From Sphaerochaeta sp. (GTDB lineage: Bacteria; Spirochaetota; Spirochaetia; Sphaerochaetales; Sphaerochaetaceae), in the NCBI GenBank assembly GCA_016342655.1, contig JAEINL010000008.1, forward strand, positions 1 to 64,000: DNA of 64,000 nt, read 5' to 3'. This document shows positions 35,706 to 43,422 of this stretch, in pieces. The stretch's first letter is position 1. Each line of letters begins with the position of its first letter. Under the pieces are notes generated by a model, which was not told the origin of the DNA, made no database searches, and saw nothing but the letters and a program-made list of their open reading frames with translations. The position numbers were made by a program, and so were the translations under genes.

Positions 35706-35735
35706 GAAGGGAGTGCAGAGACCTGCACTCCCTTC
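35706..35735 (+). terminator. Second tandem hairpin
   Basis: A 12-bp perfect stem (35706-35717 with 35724-35735, GAAGGGAGTGCA and its complement) has a 6-nt loop. It starts 22 bp after the first hairpin. A run of T occurs only at 35759-35765. Confidence 0.55.
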
Positions 35736-36047
35736 GTCTATCCTAGCCCCTAGTTCAATTTTTTTAATGACCATATATCTTGTTACCCCTATCTGAAATC
35801 CGAAACAACCAATACAAGGATACATACAATCTGATTCACCATACCTCAATTGAGATCTGTAGGTGTCCTTTTAGATATACCTACATCATTGAATCTTGGA
35901 ATGGGAGGCATCATCTTCTTAGATTGGATAGGGAGTCTAAAAATTCTTTTGAATATATCTATCAGGTCGAATCAGTAACAACTTAGTTATTCCTGCAACC
36001 ACATTGGGCTGAGAGGCAAACCAGAAACAGGTATTCAATTAGTTTAA
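35736..36047. other. Region with no recognisable gene
   Basis: Only a short frame at 35780-35986 exists, without protein-like composition, a ribosome site or a signal. The stretch is A+T-rich and leads into a barrel-gene remnant that begins in frame at 36048. I see no repeat or RNA. Confidence 0.4.
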
Positions 36048-36284
36048 TTCCGATATGAAAAAGCCTTGCGGGATAATTTAATCTGGACTGAAGAGTATCT
36101 TGACAAATTGGAAATACCGGCACTGAGCGCCAGCCTTACAGTACAGTATTCCTTATGCCCCTTACACAGCCTCCACATGGAAGTTGGATACAGGCACCTC
36201 AAGGAAACGGTCTCCCAATTCCCTGACCAAAGCCAGATACGGGGTTCTTTCTTTGGCACGCTCCAATACGGAATTAGGATATAA
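36048..36284 (+). pseudogene. C-terminal remnant of an outer-membrane barrel protein
   Basis: The frame opens right after a TAA (36045-36047) and ends at 36284, giving about 78 residues with alternating strands (LSASLTVQYSLCPLHSLHMEVGYRHL) and a terminal GSFFGTLQYGIRI. This looks like the last three strands of an outer-membrane barrel. No ATG, signal or ribosome site is present; the only start is a TTG at 36066. The N-terminal part is absent upstream, so I read it as a decayed gene. It ends 2 bp before the methyltransferase gene. Confidence 0.45.
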
Positions 36285-36286
36285 CT

Positions 36287-36895
36287 ATGGAAACCACTTC
36301 CGAACACTACGCTATGTGGGGTGTTGCCCTCATTTGGGTCATCTTGTACTCTTTGATACTCCTGTTCCTACCTTTCTATAGGAAATGTGGGAGAAAACCC
36401 AAGACAGCTTATCTTGCCTTCGTCATTGCCTTTGCCCTGGAGATGTTTGGGATTCCATTTTCCCTCTATTTTGCGAGTTGGGCCTTTGGGATTCATCTGG
36501 GCGAAGGTGTTTTCTGGGGGCACACATTGGTCAATTCCATTGGCCACACAGGCATGTATATTGGCATTGTGCTAATGGCCATTGGCCTTATTCTCATCGT
36601 TTCCGGTTGGCAGCAAATTTACAAATTTTACTGGAGCAAGGAAAAAGGAGAGGGAAAACTCGTTCATGATGGGATCTATCGCTATATCAGGCATTCCCAA
36701 TATACAGGACTATTCCTGATTACTCTTGGCATGATGGTTGAATGGCTGACGATTCCCCAATTGGTGATGTGGCCAGTAATGCTGACACTCTATATCCGCT
36801 TGGCGTTCAAGGAAGAGAAGGATATGCTTGAGGAGTTCGGCATGGCCTACAGGGTCTACAAAGATGGTACGGGAATGCTTTTCCCCAAATTGTAA
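36287..36895 (+). CDS. ICMT/PEMT-like membrane methyltransferase
   Basis: This 202-residue protein has about five membrane helices and the SAM-binding pattern of the isoprenylcysteine carboxyl methyltransferase/phospholipid methyltransferase superfamily: GIYRYIRHSQYTGLFLITLGMMVEW (the conserved RHPxY region), then EEKDMLEEFGMAYRVYKDGT. Bacterial members act on small lipids or are uncharacterised; a target cannot be assigned. AGGA lies about 8 bp before ATG 36287. Residues 1-80 form extra helices beyond the core domain. Confidence 0.75.
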   Translation: METTSEHYAMWGVALIWVILYSLILLFLPFYRKCGRKPKTAYLAFVIAFALEMFGIPFSLYFASWAFGIHLGEGVFWGHTLVNSIGHTGMYIGIVLMAIGLILIVSGWQQIYKFYWSKEKGEGKLVHDGIYRYIRHSQYTGLFLITLGMMVEWLTIPQLVMWPVMLTLYIRLAFKEEKDMLEEFGMAYRVYKDGTGMLFPKL

Positions 36896-37098
36896 GGCCT
36901 TATTTTAGATTTGAAGCTGGCCTTACTATGCCAGAGCACCCCACTGTGTGATCGGTAGCATTCCTACGAGTATGACTACCGGTCCCATCACCCAATGCCC
37001 CAGAAGTTACAGGGAAAGGGTTACCTTATGCCTTTGAACAATTTTGAACCTAAGAGCCAAATATATTTGGAACGCGTTACAGGAGTTCTACAAATACC

Positions 37099-38196
37099 AT
37101 GGAAAAGGTTGGATTCATAACCATGATCATACTATTCCTAATTGTCTTAGCAATGTCAGCATATCTCATAGCCATAAGCCCTGGCAAACCAATCCCTCTG
37201 AGAGGACATGATGGGAAGACTATTGCAGGGAGCCTGTCAGAGAAGGTCTTCATTGAGGTACAGGGAATAAGACAAGGGATGTTCATACAAAGTACCAATA
37301 CAGACAATCCTGTGCTGTTATTCCTTCATGGGGGACCTGGAATGCCTGAGTATTTCTTGACCAGGGATTACCCTACAGGCCTTGAAGAAGATTTCACTGT
37401 CTGCTGGTGGGATCAACGGGGGGCAGGATTATCCTACGATACGTCTATACCCCCTGAGACAATGACAGCGGAGCAATATGTTAAGGATACAATCGCCATA
37501 ACGAACTATCTTCGAGATCGGTTTTGCAAAGGGAAGATATACCTGATGGGACATTCATGGGGTAGCTATATCGGTCTGTTGACTGCTCGTGCCGCACCCG
37601 AACTGTATCATGCATATATCGCCATTGCCCAGATCTCTCATCAGCTGGCGTCTGAAAATCTAACCTACCAATATATGCTTGAAAAATACAGGGAACAAAA
37701 CAATTATCCCATGGTAAGGAAACTGGAGAAATCACCTGTTACCATGACCCTTCCCTTACCCGAGCCATATATGCGCATACGTGACAAGGCCATGCATAAT
37801 CTAGGCATAGGAACGACCCATGATATGAAATCTGTAATACGCGGCATTTTTATCGCATCCTTGCTGAATAGGGAATATACCATCCAGGAAAAGGTACATA
37901 TTTGGAGGGGGAAAAAGTTTTCTAAGAGCTTTCATCTTTGGGACACGATGCAGGCCATGGATTTTTCATATGAACTGACCGAGGTGAGAATGCCCGTGTA
38001 CTTTTTGCATGGCATATATGATCACACTGTTTCCTTTACCGAAGCCAAGTCATACTTCGAAAAGCTGAAGGCACCAACGAAGGGATTTTACTCCTTTGAA
38101 CATTCCGCACACAGCCCGATATTTGAGGAACCGGACAAGGTTCGACACATCCTTACAGAAAATGTGCTATTGGGCATCACGCCCCTTGCTGATTAG
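37099..38196 (+). CDS. Alpha/beta hydrolase of the prolyl-aminopeptidase type
   Basis: This 365-residue hydrolase has an N-terminal membrane helix (TMIILFLIVLAMSAYLIAI) and then the alpha/beta fold: oxyanion HGGPGMPEYF, nucleophile GHSWGSYIG (Ser), a late YDHTVSF region (Asp), and HSAHSPIFEEP (His). HGGPG and the WDQRGAG block point to the proline iminopeptidase-like branch, but the membrane helix and length suggest a different substrate. The best ribosome site, AGGAG at 37081-37085, is 13 bp from ATG 37099. A peptidase or esterase role at the outer face of the membrane is inferred. Confidence 0.78.
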   Translation: MEKVGFITMIILFLIVLAMSAYLIAISPGKPIPLRGHDGKTIAGSLSEKVFIEVQGIRQGMFIQSTNTDNPVLLFLHGGPGMPEYFLTRDYPTGLEEDFTVCWWDQRGAGLSYDTSIPPETMTAEQYVKDTIAITNYLRDRFCKGKIYLMGHSWGSYIGLLTARAAPELYHAYIAIAQISHQLASENLTYQYMLEKYREQNNYPMVRKLEKSPVTMTLPLPEPYMRIRDKAMHNLGIGTTHDMKSVIRGIFIASLLNREYTIQEKVHIWRGKKFSKSFHLWDTMQAMDFSYELTEVRMPVYFLHGIYDHTVSFTEAKSYFEKLKAPTKGFYSFEHSAHSPIFEEPDKVRHILTENVLLGITPLAD

Positions 38197-38245
38197 CTAA
38201 CGGGACCACTCCCCCATTGCCTAAAACAATCAAAGGCGGATTATT

Positions 38246-38689
38246 ATGAAATTCCACAATGTACGAATTGTATATTTCAGTGGTACTGGCTGTACCAGGC
38301 TAGTTGCCGAGACGTTTAGGAACCAGTTGCTTGAAACTGGGCACACTACAACAATTGTTGAGCTTCGTCATGATATGACCCATGATGAGTCTGACTATGA
38401 TCTCTTGGTCCTGTGTTTCCCAGTATATGCATGCAATGCACCGCAGATAGTAATCACCTATGTGAAGGGTTCACAAGTTGTGCATCATATTCCGGTAGCT
38501 CTCATCTCTGTTTCCGCAGGGGGAGAAATGACTCCCAACCTAGCCTGTAGGACATCCATAAAAAAAGAACTGACCAGAAAGGGCTTTGCGATCCACTATG
38601 AGAAGATGCTCGTGATGCCATCGAATTGGGTCATAGCAACCAAGCCTTGCCTAGCCGCTCTGCTGCTAAGGATCCTACCCAAAAAAATT
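38246..38689 (+). pseudogene. 5' part of an EFR1-type flavodoxin-ferredoxin gene, cut by an insertion sequence
   Basis: Codons 1-148 encode the flavodoxin-like half: RIVYFSGTGCTRLVAETF (FMN phosphate loop), YDLLVLCFPVYA and VALISVSAGGEM. The frame then enters the insertion sequence at 38690 and stops at 38731. Removing the element plus one 8-bp duplication joins ...LPKKI directly to AYVISELD... in frame with the part at 40616-41050. The reconstructed protein is 292 residues and would be a flavodoxin-plus-two-[4Fe-4S] electron carrier. AAAGGCGG precedes ATG 38246. The gene is almost certainly inactive now. Confidence 0.88.
38682..38689. repeat. Left copy of the 8-bp target-site duplication
   Basis: AAAAAATT lies immediately left of the element and is matched by 40608-40615 immediately right of it. 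Both copies are perfect. Confidence 0.9.
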
Positions 38690-38705
38690 CGACCTGTGCG
38701 GTTGG
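38690..38705 (+). repeat. Left terminal inverted repeat of the insertion sequence
   Basis: CGACCTGTGCGGTTGG is the exact reverse complement of 40592-40607. The match would extend two bases outward through the target duplication (TT/AA), but the duplication itself sets the boundary here. Confidence 0.92.
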
Positions 38706-38732
38706 AGGCAACAAAAACATACAATCAATGAG

Positions 38733-38764
38733 AGTCATGCATTTTTCTGCATGATTCTTTTTTT
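38733..38764 (+). terminator. Terminator inside the left end of the insertion sequence
   Basis: The stem AGTCATGCA/TGCATGATT (38733-38741, 38748-38756; one G-T pair) has a 6-nt loop and is followed by C and seven T. It should stop transcription entering from the interrupted host gene, insulating the transposase. Confidence 0.7.
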
Positions 38765-38843
38765 TGGCCATATCATAGGCTAGTATAATTTATGGACATT
38801 GATTATATTTAAATATATAATTCGTATAAAAGTAGGCTAGCAG

Positions 38844-39092
38844 ATGTTTGTAAAGGCGATTACTGACAATAAGAATGGCAGAGAGGGGTATTACTGCTCA
38901 CTGGTGGAGTCCAGGAGAGTGGATGGGAAGTCCCTCCACGTTCTTATCCAATCTTTTGGATACGTTCCCTCCAAAAGGCTTCCCTACCTGCGGGCAGCCT
39001 TCAATGAAGGGGAGCCGGAGGAGATCCTATCCAGGGAGAAGGCGAAACTTGCAGCAAGGAAGACAGGAGGAAAAAAGAATGGCAAAGATTGA
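38844..39092 (+). CDS. Small insertion-sequence protein
   Basis: This 82-residue ORF begins MFVKAITDNKNGREGYYC and continues with LVESRRVDGKSLHVLIQSFG, which resembles the N-terminal region of several IS4/IS1634-type transposases (Leu-Val-Glu-Ser ... Gly-Lys). Here it is separate and overlaps the transposase start by 14 bp. It ends in a basic tail. Role is unknown; DNA-end binding is a reasonable guess. No strong Shine-Dalgarno precedes ATG 38844. Confidence 0.65.
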   Translation: MFVKAITDNKNGREGYYCSLVESRRVDGKSLHVLIQSFGYVPSKRLPYLRAAFNEGEPEEILSREKAKLAARKTGGKKNGKD

Positions 39093-40583
39093 GTACACGA
39101 TTAGGACAACCCTTGATGACGGGACCGTTGTGGAGAAGACCATATCCAATGAGTGCGACCTTACGCATCCAGACAAGATCGACAGGAAGACAATGAAAGG
39201 GCTTCTCAAGGATATCGACAAGTATGAGAAGGCACTCATCTCCACGCGCAAGGAGGCGGAGAAGGAGTTCACCGAGGCTGTCTTCGCCAGTGATGATGTG
39301 AAAAAAAAAGTCAAAAAAGAGCCGTCGACTCAGAAATAGGCCGATTCTGCCTAACAATCGATGATGATTTCGATACCTTCCTCACGCCAAAGCAAAGGTT
39401 TGTCAGCCTCTCCCTTGAGGAGCTGAACCTCATAATGATGACGAAACTCAGCTACAGGGATTGCACAGCCATCCTCAATCGGGTGATGCATAGGGATGAG
39501 GGGGAGCTTTTCCATCATCGCACGATAGCAGACCATGCAGAAAGCGTAGGGTTGCGCGTCTCCAAAGCCCTTTCGGATACCGCATCCACCATCCTTTGCT
39601 CCCATGCATTTGACCCCGATACGGCAATGCCCCTCGATGTCGAGGCTCTTCCCTCCAGCATCACCAAACCCAAGGTCACAGACACATCAGATGAGCAGTG
39701 GAATGCCATAATTTCAGATATGATAAGCACCTATAACATTGACAGGCCTGAGGAAGAGCAAATCTGCGACATCCCGCTGGCCCAGGGCATGGAGGCCCTG
39801 GCATCCGAGACCTGCATGATCAGCATCGATGATGTGGGGGTGAGACACCAGAAAGATGAGAGAAAGGGCGGTGGCAAAAAGGAGCGGAAGTTCGTCGAGA
39901 ATACGGTAATCCACATACAGGCAGACAGCAAAGCCTATGTCATCACGGCCGTTGGGATGGAACGCGCATTCAGGCTTCTGGTGGCATTCCTTCTTGAAAA
40001 CCATCTCATGGAGAACCGTCATCTGATCTTCTTCTCTGACGGTGCCCAGAACATACGGGCGAACATAGACAAATACTTCGGCTACCGCCCCTATTCCCTG
40101 ATTCTGGACTGGTACCATCTGGTGAAACGCATCAGGGAGCTCTCGAGCATGGCATTCAAGATGAACAAGGAGAAGAAACAGGAGACCATCAGGAAGATTC
40201 TCAGGATCCTATGGCCAGGCAATGTGGACAAGGCCATAGACCACATACGCAATCTTCCTGACAAAAGCATCAAGAACAAGTATTACGTAGAGGAGATGAT
40301 GTCCTATCTTGAGAGAAAGAAGCCGAACATCACCTGTCATGCCGCACGCAGATCCAGAAACCTCAGGATTTCCAGCAACACGAGTGAGAAGGCCAACGAT
40401 TGTTTAGTGGCTCAACGTCAGAAACACAATGGTATGAGCTGGTCATTTGAAGGCAGTGGAGCCCTTGCCCTTCTGACTACACTGAAAATGAACAACACTC
40501 TGGACTCGTGGCTACACGAGGGCAAGTTCTCCATGTCACTGAAATCGGAAGGAAGAGTAATATCCTCTATCAGGGCTGCTTAG
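39079..40583 (+). CDS. Transposase, probably made by -1 frameshifting
   Basis: ATG 39079 has a GGAGG ribosome site. In frame, the first ORF stops at 39339 after 86 codons. The frame at -1 is open from 39297 and reads sensible protein (EIGRFCLTIDDDFDTFLTPKQ, then LSLEELNLIMMTKLSYRDC) up to 40583. The two frames share nine consecutive A at 39301-39309, an ideal slippage site, giving a fused protein of about 501 residues. Candidate catalytic residues lie in SIDDVGV and FFSDGAQNI, with ILDWYHLVKRI and a late NTSEKANDC. Without frameshifting, translation of the catalytic part would have to start at ATG 39435. A sequencing error in the A-run is the alternative. Confidence 0.75.
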
Positions 40584-40591
40584 TGCCTATT

Positions 40592-40607
40592 CCAACCGCA
40601 CAGGTCG
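40592..40607 (-). repeat. Right terminal inverted repeat of the insertion sequence
   Basis: CCAACCGCACAGGTCG is the exact complement of 38690-38705. The transposase stop at 40583 lies 8 bp inside it. Confidence 0.92.
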
Positions 40608-40615
40608 AAAAAATT
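40608..40615. repeat. Right copy of the 8-bp target-site duplication
   Basis: AAAAAATT matches the left copy at 38682-38689 exactly and precedes the resumption of the host gene at GCA 40616. Confidence 0.9.
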
Positions 40616-41050
40616 GCATACGTTATTTCCGAACTAGATTCTGGGTCATGTGTCTTGACAAGGCCTGGTTTTGGAAATCGGCTCTTATCATTGCTAGGGA
40701 AAATGGAAATAGGTGGGGCAAAAAGTTTTGGGAAGAGAATCAAGGCAGGCACATCCTGCAACGGATGCGGCTTATGCTCCAAGCGTTGTCCAACAGCTAA
40801 CATATCGATGCAAAATGCCACACCCGTCTTTGGCAAGAAATGCTTACTCTGTCTGCAATGTATCTATCAGTGCCCCAATGGATCATTGGTTCCTGGAATC
40901 GGAAAGTTCATGGTACTACAGGAGGGGTTTGACCTACAGAAAATCCAAGCAACCCTACCTTTGGATGAACCAGTCGATATCGATGTTGAAGCCTCCGGAT
41001 TATTGTGGTTTGGTGTTAGGCGCTATCTGCAGGATACCCATGACATCTAG
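40616..41050 (+). pseudogene. 3' part of the interrupted flavodoxin-ferredoxin gene
   Basis: These 144 codons continue the reading frame of 38246-38689. They contain two [4Fe-4S] sites, CNGCGLCSKRCP and CLLCLQCIYQCP, the ferredoxin half of an EFR1-type protein. An open frame reaches back into the insertion sequence to a GTG at 40508, but that part is the element's right end, so a product from it would lack the flavodoxin half. Whether the ferredoxin half is still expressed from a promoter in the element is unknown. Confidence 0.86.
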
Positions 41051-41332
41051 GCACAGCTATGTGGCGATCCTGCTCCAGTTCTCTTGGGCATTCTTCTGTT
41101 GACCACAATAGCTTTGCCGAAGGGAAGTAGATAATCACTGGAGTGGTTGCACCAAAGTCTTGAAGGTCAAGGAAAAGCACAATACAAAAAAGTGTTGGTC
41201 AGAAATAGTGGATTCCTAGCCTCATACATTCGTATGATTCACCCATATTCGAGCAATTCATACTTTTGTATAATTTCTTTCTTCCTTGTTTTCTCCTACC
41301 TTCAATGCAGAGATACTGAGAAGGAGAACATT

Positions 41333-42088
41333 ATGAGAAAAGGAATACGAGGTATTGGGTATGCCTTTGCGCTGACACTAGCATTGGTACTGATCAACTT
41401 CTTGCCTGTGACAAGCTTAAGGACAAGGGCCATGCAAAAGTACACCATTGATGGCATTACGGTATTTGCAGAGCAGAAAGACTATGCAAATGCAGAGAGG
41501 ATTGTCAGTACCATACAGACTAGCAGCCAGCGGATTCATGAGGCCTTAGGAATCCAAGAAGACCAGCATATTGATCTTTACATATACCCCGACAGAAAGG
41601 CCCTGCATAGGAAAACAATCGGTTTTGTCGGTTGGTTCCTTCCTGACTGGTATATAGGAAGGAACTCATCAGGATCTGTTTTTATAACCTCCCCCTCTGA
41701 ACCGGGGCCTGAACATAGTCGGGAATCGATTGAAAAAGCTGCCGTCCATGAATATGTCCACGCCATGACAGATCGGCAGAACAAACATATGGGCTACTGG
41801 ATGAAAGAGGCTTTTGCCCTCTACCTTGCTGACCAGGAACCCTCACTTTCATCATTACGGGCATCCAGGCAGATAACATTTGCAGAATACAAGAGCCAGA
41901 ATCCCCTAGAGTTTGCCAATGTGGGCGGCTACTCGTTATCCTTCAATTATATGCAGTTTCTCATAGAGGAGTTCGGATGGGAAAGGGTCCTGGGGTTCCT
42001 CAATCCAGGAAAGACATTTGAGGAAATTACCGGTAGGGATGAGGAGGAAGTATTCCAACAGTGGAAACTTTCCTTAAACAGCATATAG
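41333..42088 (+). CDS. Membrane-anchored MA-type metalloprotease-like protein
   Basis: This 251-residue protein has an N-terminal hydrophobic segment (GYAFALTLALVLINFLPV) and then a peptidase-MA/gluzincin-like domain. The zinc motif HEYVHAMTD (HExxH) is followed by WMKEAFALYLAD, whose Glu is the likely third ligand. The C-terminus has FNYMQFLIEEFGWERVLGFL, typical of this group. AAGGAG lies about 8 bp before ATG 41333; earlier in-frame codons from 41147 cross a likely promoter (TATAAT 41269-41274). An outer-face protease is inferred; the substrate is unknown. It lies before the Pel operon but is separated by 467 bp. Confidence 0.75.
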   Translation: MRKGIRGIGYAFALTLALVLINFLPVTSLRTRAMQKYTIDGITVFAEQKDYANAERIVSTIQTSSQRIHEALGIQEDQHIDLYIYPDRKALHRKTIGFVGWFLPDWYIGRNSSGSVFITSPSEPGPEHSRESIEKAAVHEYVHAMTDRQNKHMGYWMKEAFALYLADQEPSLSSLRASRQITFAEYKSQNPLEFANVGGYSLSFNYMQFLIEEFGWERVLGFLNPGKTFEEITGRDEEEVFQQWKLSLNSI

Positions 42089-42518
42089 GGGAGATTCCCT
42101 CTTCCCCTCTGCGTAAGGGTTGTCCCTTGCATAGCTTGATACCCTGATGATTCAGCATTTTTTCATTGCTAGGATCCTGCACTACAGTTCAGGACATAAG
42201 AGGTATCACCTACTAATAGTTTTCCCATGCTGGGCAAACCACACCACAGCCGGCTATAGGGCGCAGACAGGAACCAAATCAGAAGCGATGGCACAGGCCG
42301 CAGTTTTTCAAGTATGACGTTTGATGCTAACACAATGCTTCCACGCTAATTTTCTCTGCCAACTAGCCCAAAAGGGCTACATGAGCAATCAAAAACACAT
42401 CAGAAATAGATGCAAATGGTTGGATAAGATCTCACCATGTAGGTATATAGGCTTACAAGAAAGCATAGAAAAACTAATTAGGAAATCGATAAAATAATAA
42501 TTTGTTGAGCTACAAGTA
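42089..42518. other. Intergenic region before the Pel operon
   Basis: No coding sequence, RNA or strong repeat is seen in these 430 bases. Composition becomes A+T-rich towards the right, at the edge of the Pel operon. No clear terminator for the metalloprotease gene was recognised. Confidence 0.4.
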
Positions 42519-42527
42519 TGCTATACT
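42519..42527 (+). promoter_or_regulatory. Extended -10 promoter of the Pel operon
   Basis: TGC-TATACT (42519-42527) is an extended -10. The nearest -35-like sequence (TTGTTG, 42502-42507) is only 14 bp upstream, so the extended element probably carries recognition. The first gene starts 29 bp downstream with AAAGGA before its ATG. Confidence 0.55.
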
Positions 42528-42555
42528 TTTAATCCAGTATCACCAAAGGATAATT

Positions 42556-43413
42556 ATGACTTCCAAAATTTGTACAAGACCAGTCATAGGTACTATTCTC
42601 GTCGTCATTATTTTGCTCGTGATAGTTGTTCTGAATGATTCGTCAAGAAGGCATCCCATTAGCTTCAGGATTTATTATGATAAGATCGATGCGATGATCT
42701 TATGCTGTATGTCAAACTATACGATGAATATCGTCGAAGCTTCTTTTTTTGAGAAGGAAGATGTGGAATATCTCCATAAAAACAATTCGCAAGTTGTTGG
42801 GTATCTCTCCTTGGTAGAAATTGGACATTGGAACACTCCCCTGATAAACGATTTGCATGAGGAAGATTATCTGGTAAATGCATCTCATGAAAAAATGAAA
42901 AGTTTGAGCAAAACTAATTATCTCGGCGATTTGTCATCCCCACATTTCAGCGAAATCCTTTTTACATACCTAGAGTCCAGAATTCTTGACAAAGGTATGG
43001 ATGGTGTGTTTTTTGATACATTGGATTGGATTGACTATTACGCAGATGATGCAAGAATCTATGAAAAACTTACCTCAGGATATAAAGCTTTTTTGATTGA
43101 GCTGAGACAAAGATACCCGGATATTATAGTAATCCAAAACCGAGGGTTTGAAAGTTACAAGAAATTCAGTCACGACTATATAGATGGAATACTATGGGAA
43201 AATTTCAAGTCCCCATATATTGAAGCAGATACGAAAAAAATACAAACCCTTAAGGAATTTGATAGATCGACAAAATTAAACAGAACGAATGTTTTTGTCA
43301 TTTCATTTGAAAATGAAGTTGAAAATAGAAAAACAGCAAAAACATTGAACTGGAATTTTTTGTTTAGCCAAATGGACAACAGATATTCTGAATGGGATAT
43401 AGTAGTAAGGTAA
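42556..43413 (+). CDS. GH114-type glycosidase (PelA hydrolase-domain-like), membrane-anchored
   Basis: This 285-residue protein has an N-terminal membrane helix (VIGTILVVIILLVIVVLN) and one domain of the endo-alpha-1,4-polygalactosaminidase (GH114/TM1410-like) type. Conserved elements are VVGYLSLVEIGHW, DGVFFDTLDWID (probable catalytic Asp), PDIIVIQNRGFE and DGILWENF. In Pel systems PelA joins such a hydrolase to a deacetylase; no deacetylase domain is present here. It is the first gene of the operon and would trim polymer at the membrane surface. AAAGGA precedes ATG 42556. Codon use is A+T-rich like the rest of the operon. Confidence 0.78.
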   Translation: MTSKICTRPVIGTILVVIILLVIVVLNDSSRRHPISFRIYYDKIDAMILCCMSNYTMNIVEASFFEKEDVEYLHKNNSQVVGYLSLVEIGHWNTPLINDLHEEDYLVNASHEKMKSLSKTNYLGDLSSPHFSEILFTYLESRILDKGMDGVFFDTLDWIDYYADDARIYEKLTSGYKAFLIELRQRYPDIIVIQNRGFESYKKFSHDYIDGILWENFKSPYIEADTKKIQTLKEFDRSTKLNRTNVFVISFENEVENRKTAKTLNWNFLFSQMDNRYSEWDIVVR

Positions 43414-43422
43414 AGGAAATAT

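Larger units (their letters stand above)
38690..40607 (+). mobile_element. Insertion sequence, 1,918 bp, with transposase and accessory ORF
   Basis: The element is bounded by perfect 16-bp inverted repeats, CGACCTGTGCGGTTGG at 38690-38705 and its complement at 40592-40607, and flanked by an 8-bp AAAAAATT duplication. It carries a short ORF (38844-39092) and a transposase probably made by a -1 frameshift (39079-40583). A terminator hairpin at 38733-38764 lies just inside the left end. The transposase has DDE-type candidates in SIDDVGVRHQK and FFSDGAQNI and a C-terminal QRQKHNGMSWSFEG block that recalls ISLre2/ISKra4-like enzymes; I do not assign a family. Intact ends suggest a recent insertion. 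Confidence 0.93.

Noticed and set aside
35780-35986. Short open frame of 68 codons after the tandem hairpins
   Set aside because: There is no ribosome site, signal or domain, and composition does not look coding.
38690-38731. Native C-terminus of the flavodoxin-like protein (RPVRLEATKTYNQ)
   Set aside because: These codons lie inside the left inverted repeat and the body of the insertion sequence; the true continuation is at 40616.
39001-39357. Minus-strand open frame of 118 codons within the insertion sequence
   Set aside because: It is antisense to the transposase ORFs and lacks a ribosome site.
40508-40615. GTG 40508 as the start of an independent ferredoxin gene
   Set aside because: The first 36 codons are the end of the insertion sequence plus the target duplication; the gene begins at 38246.
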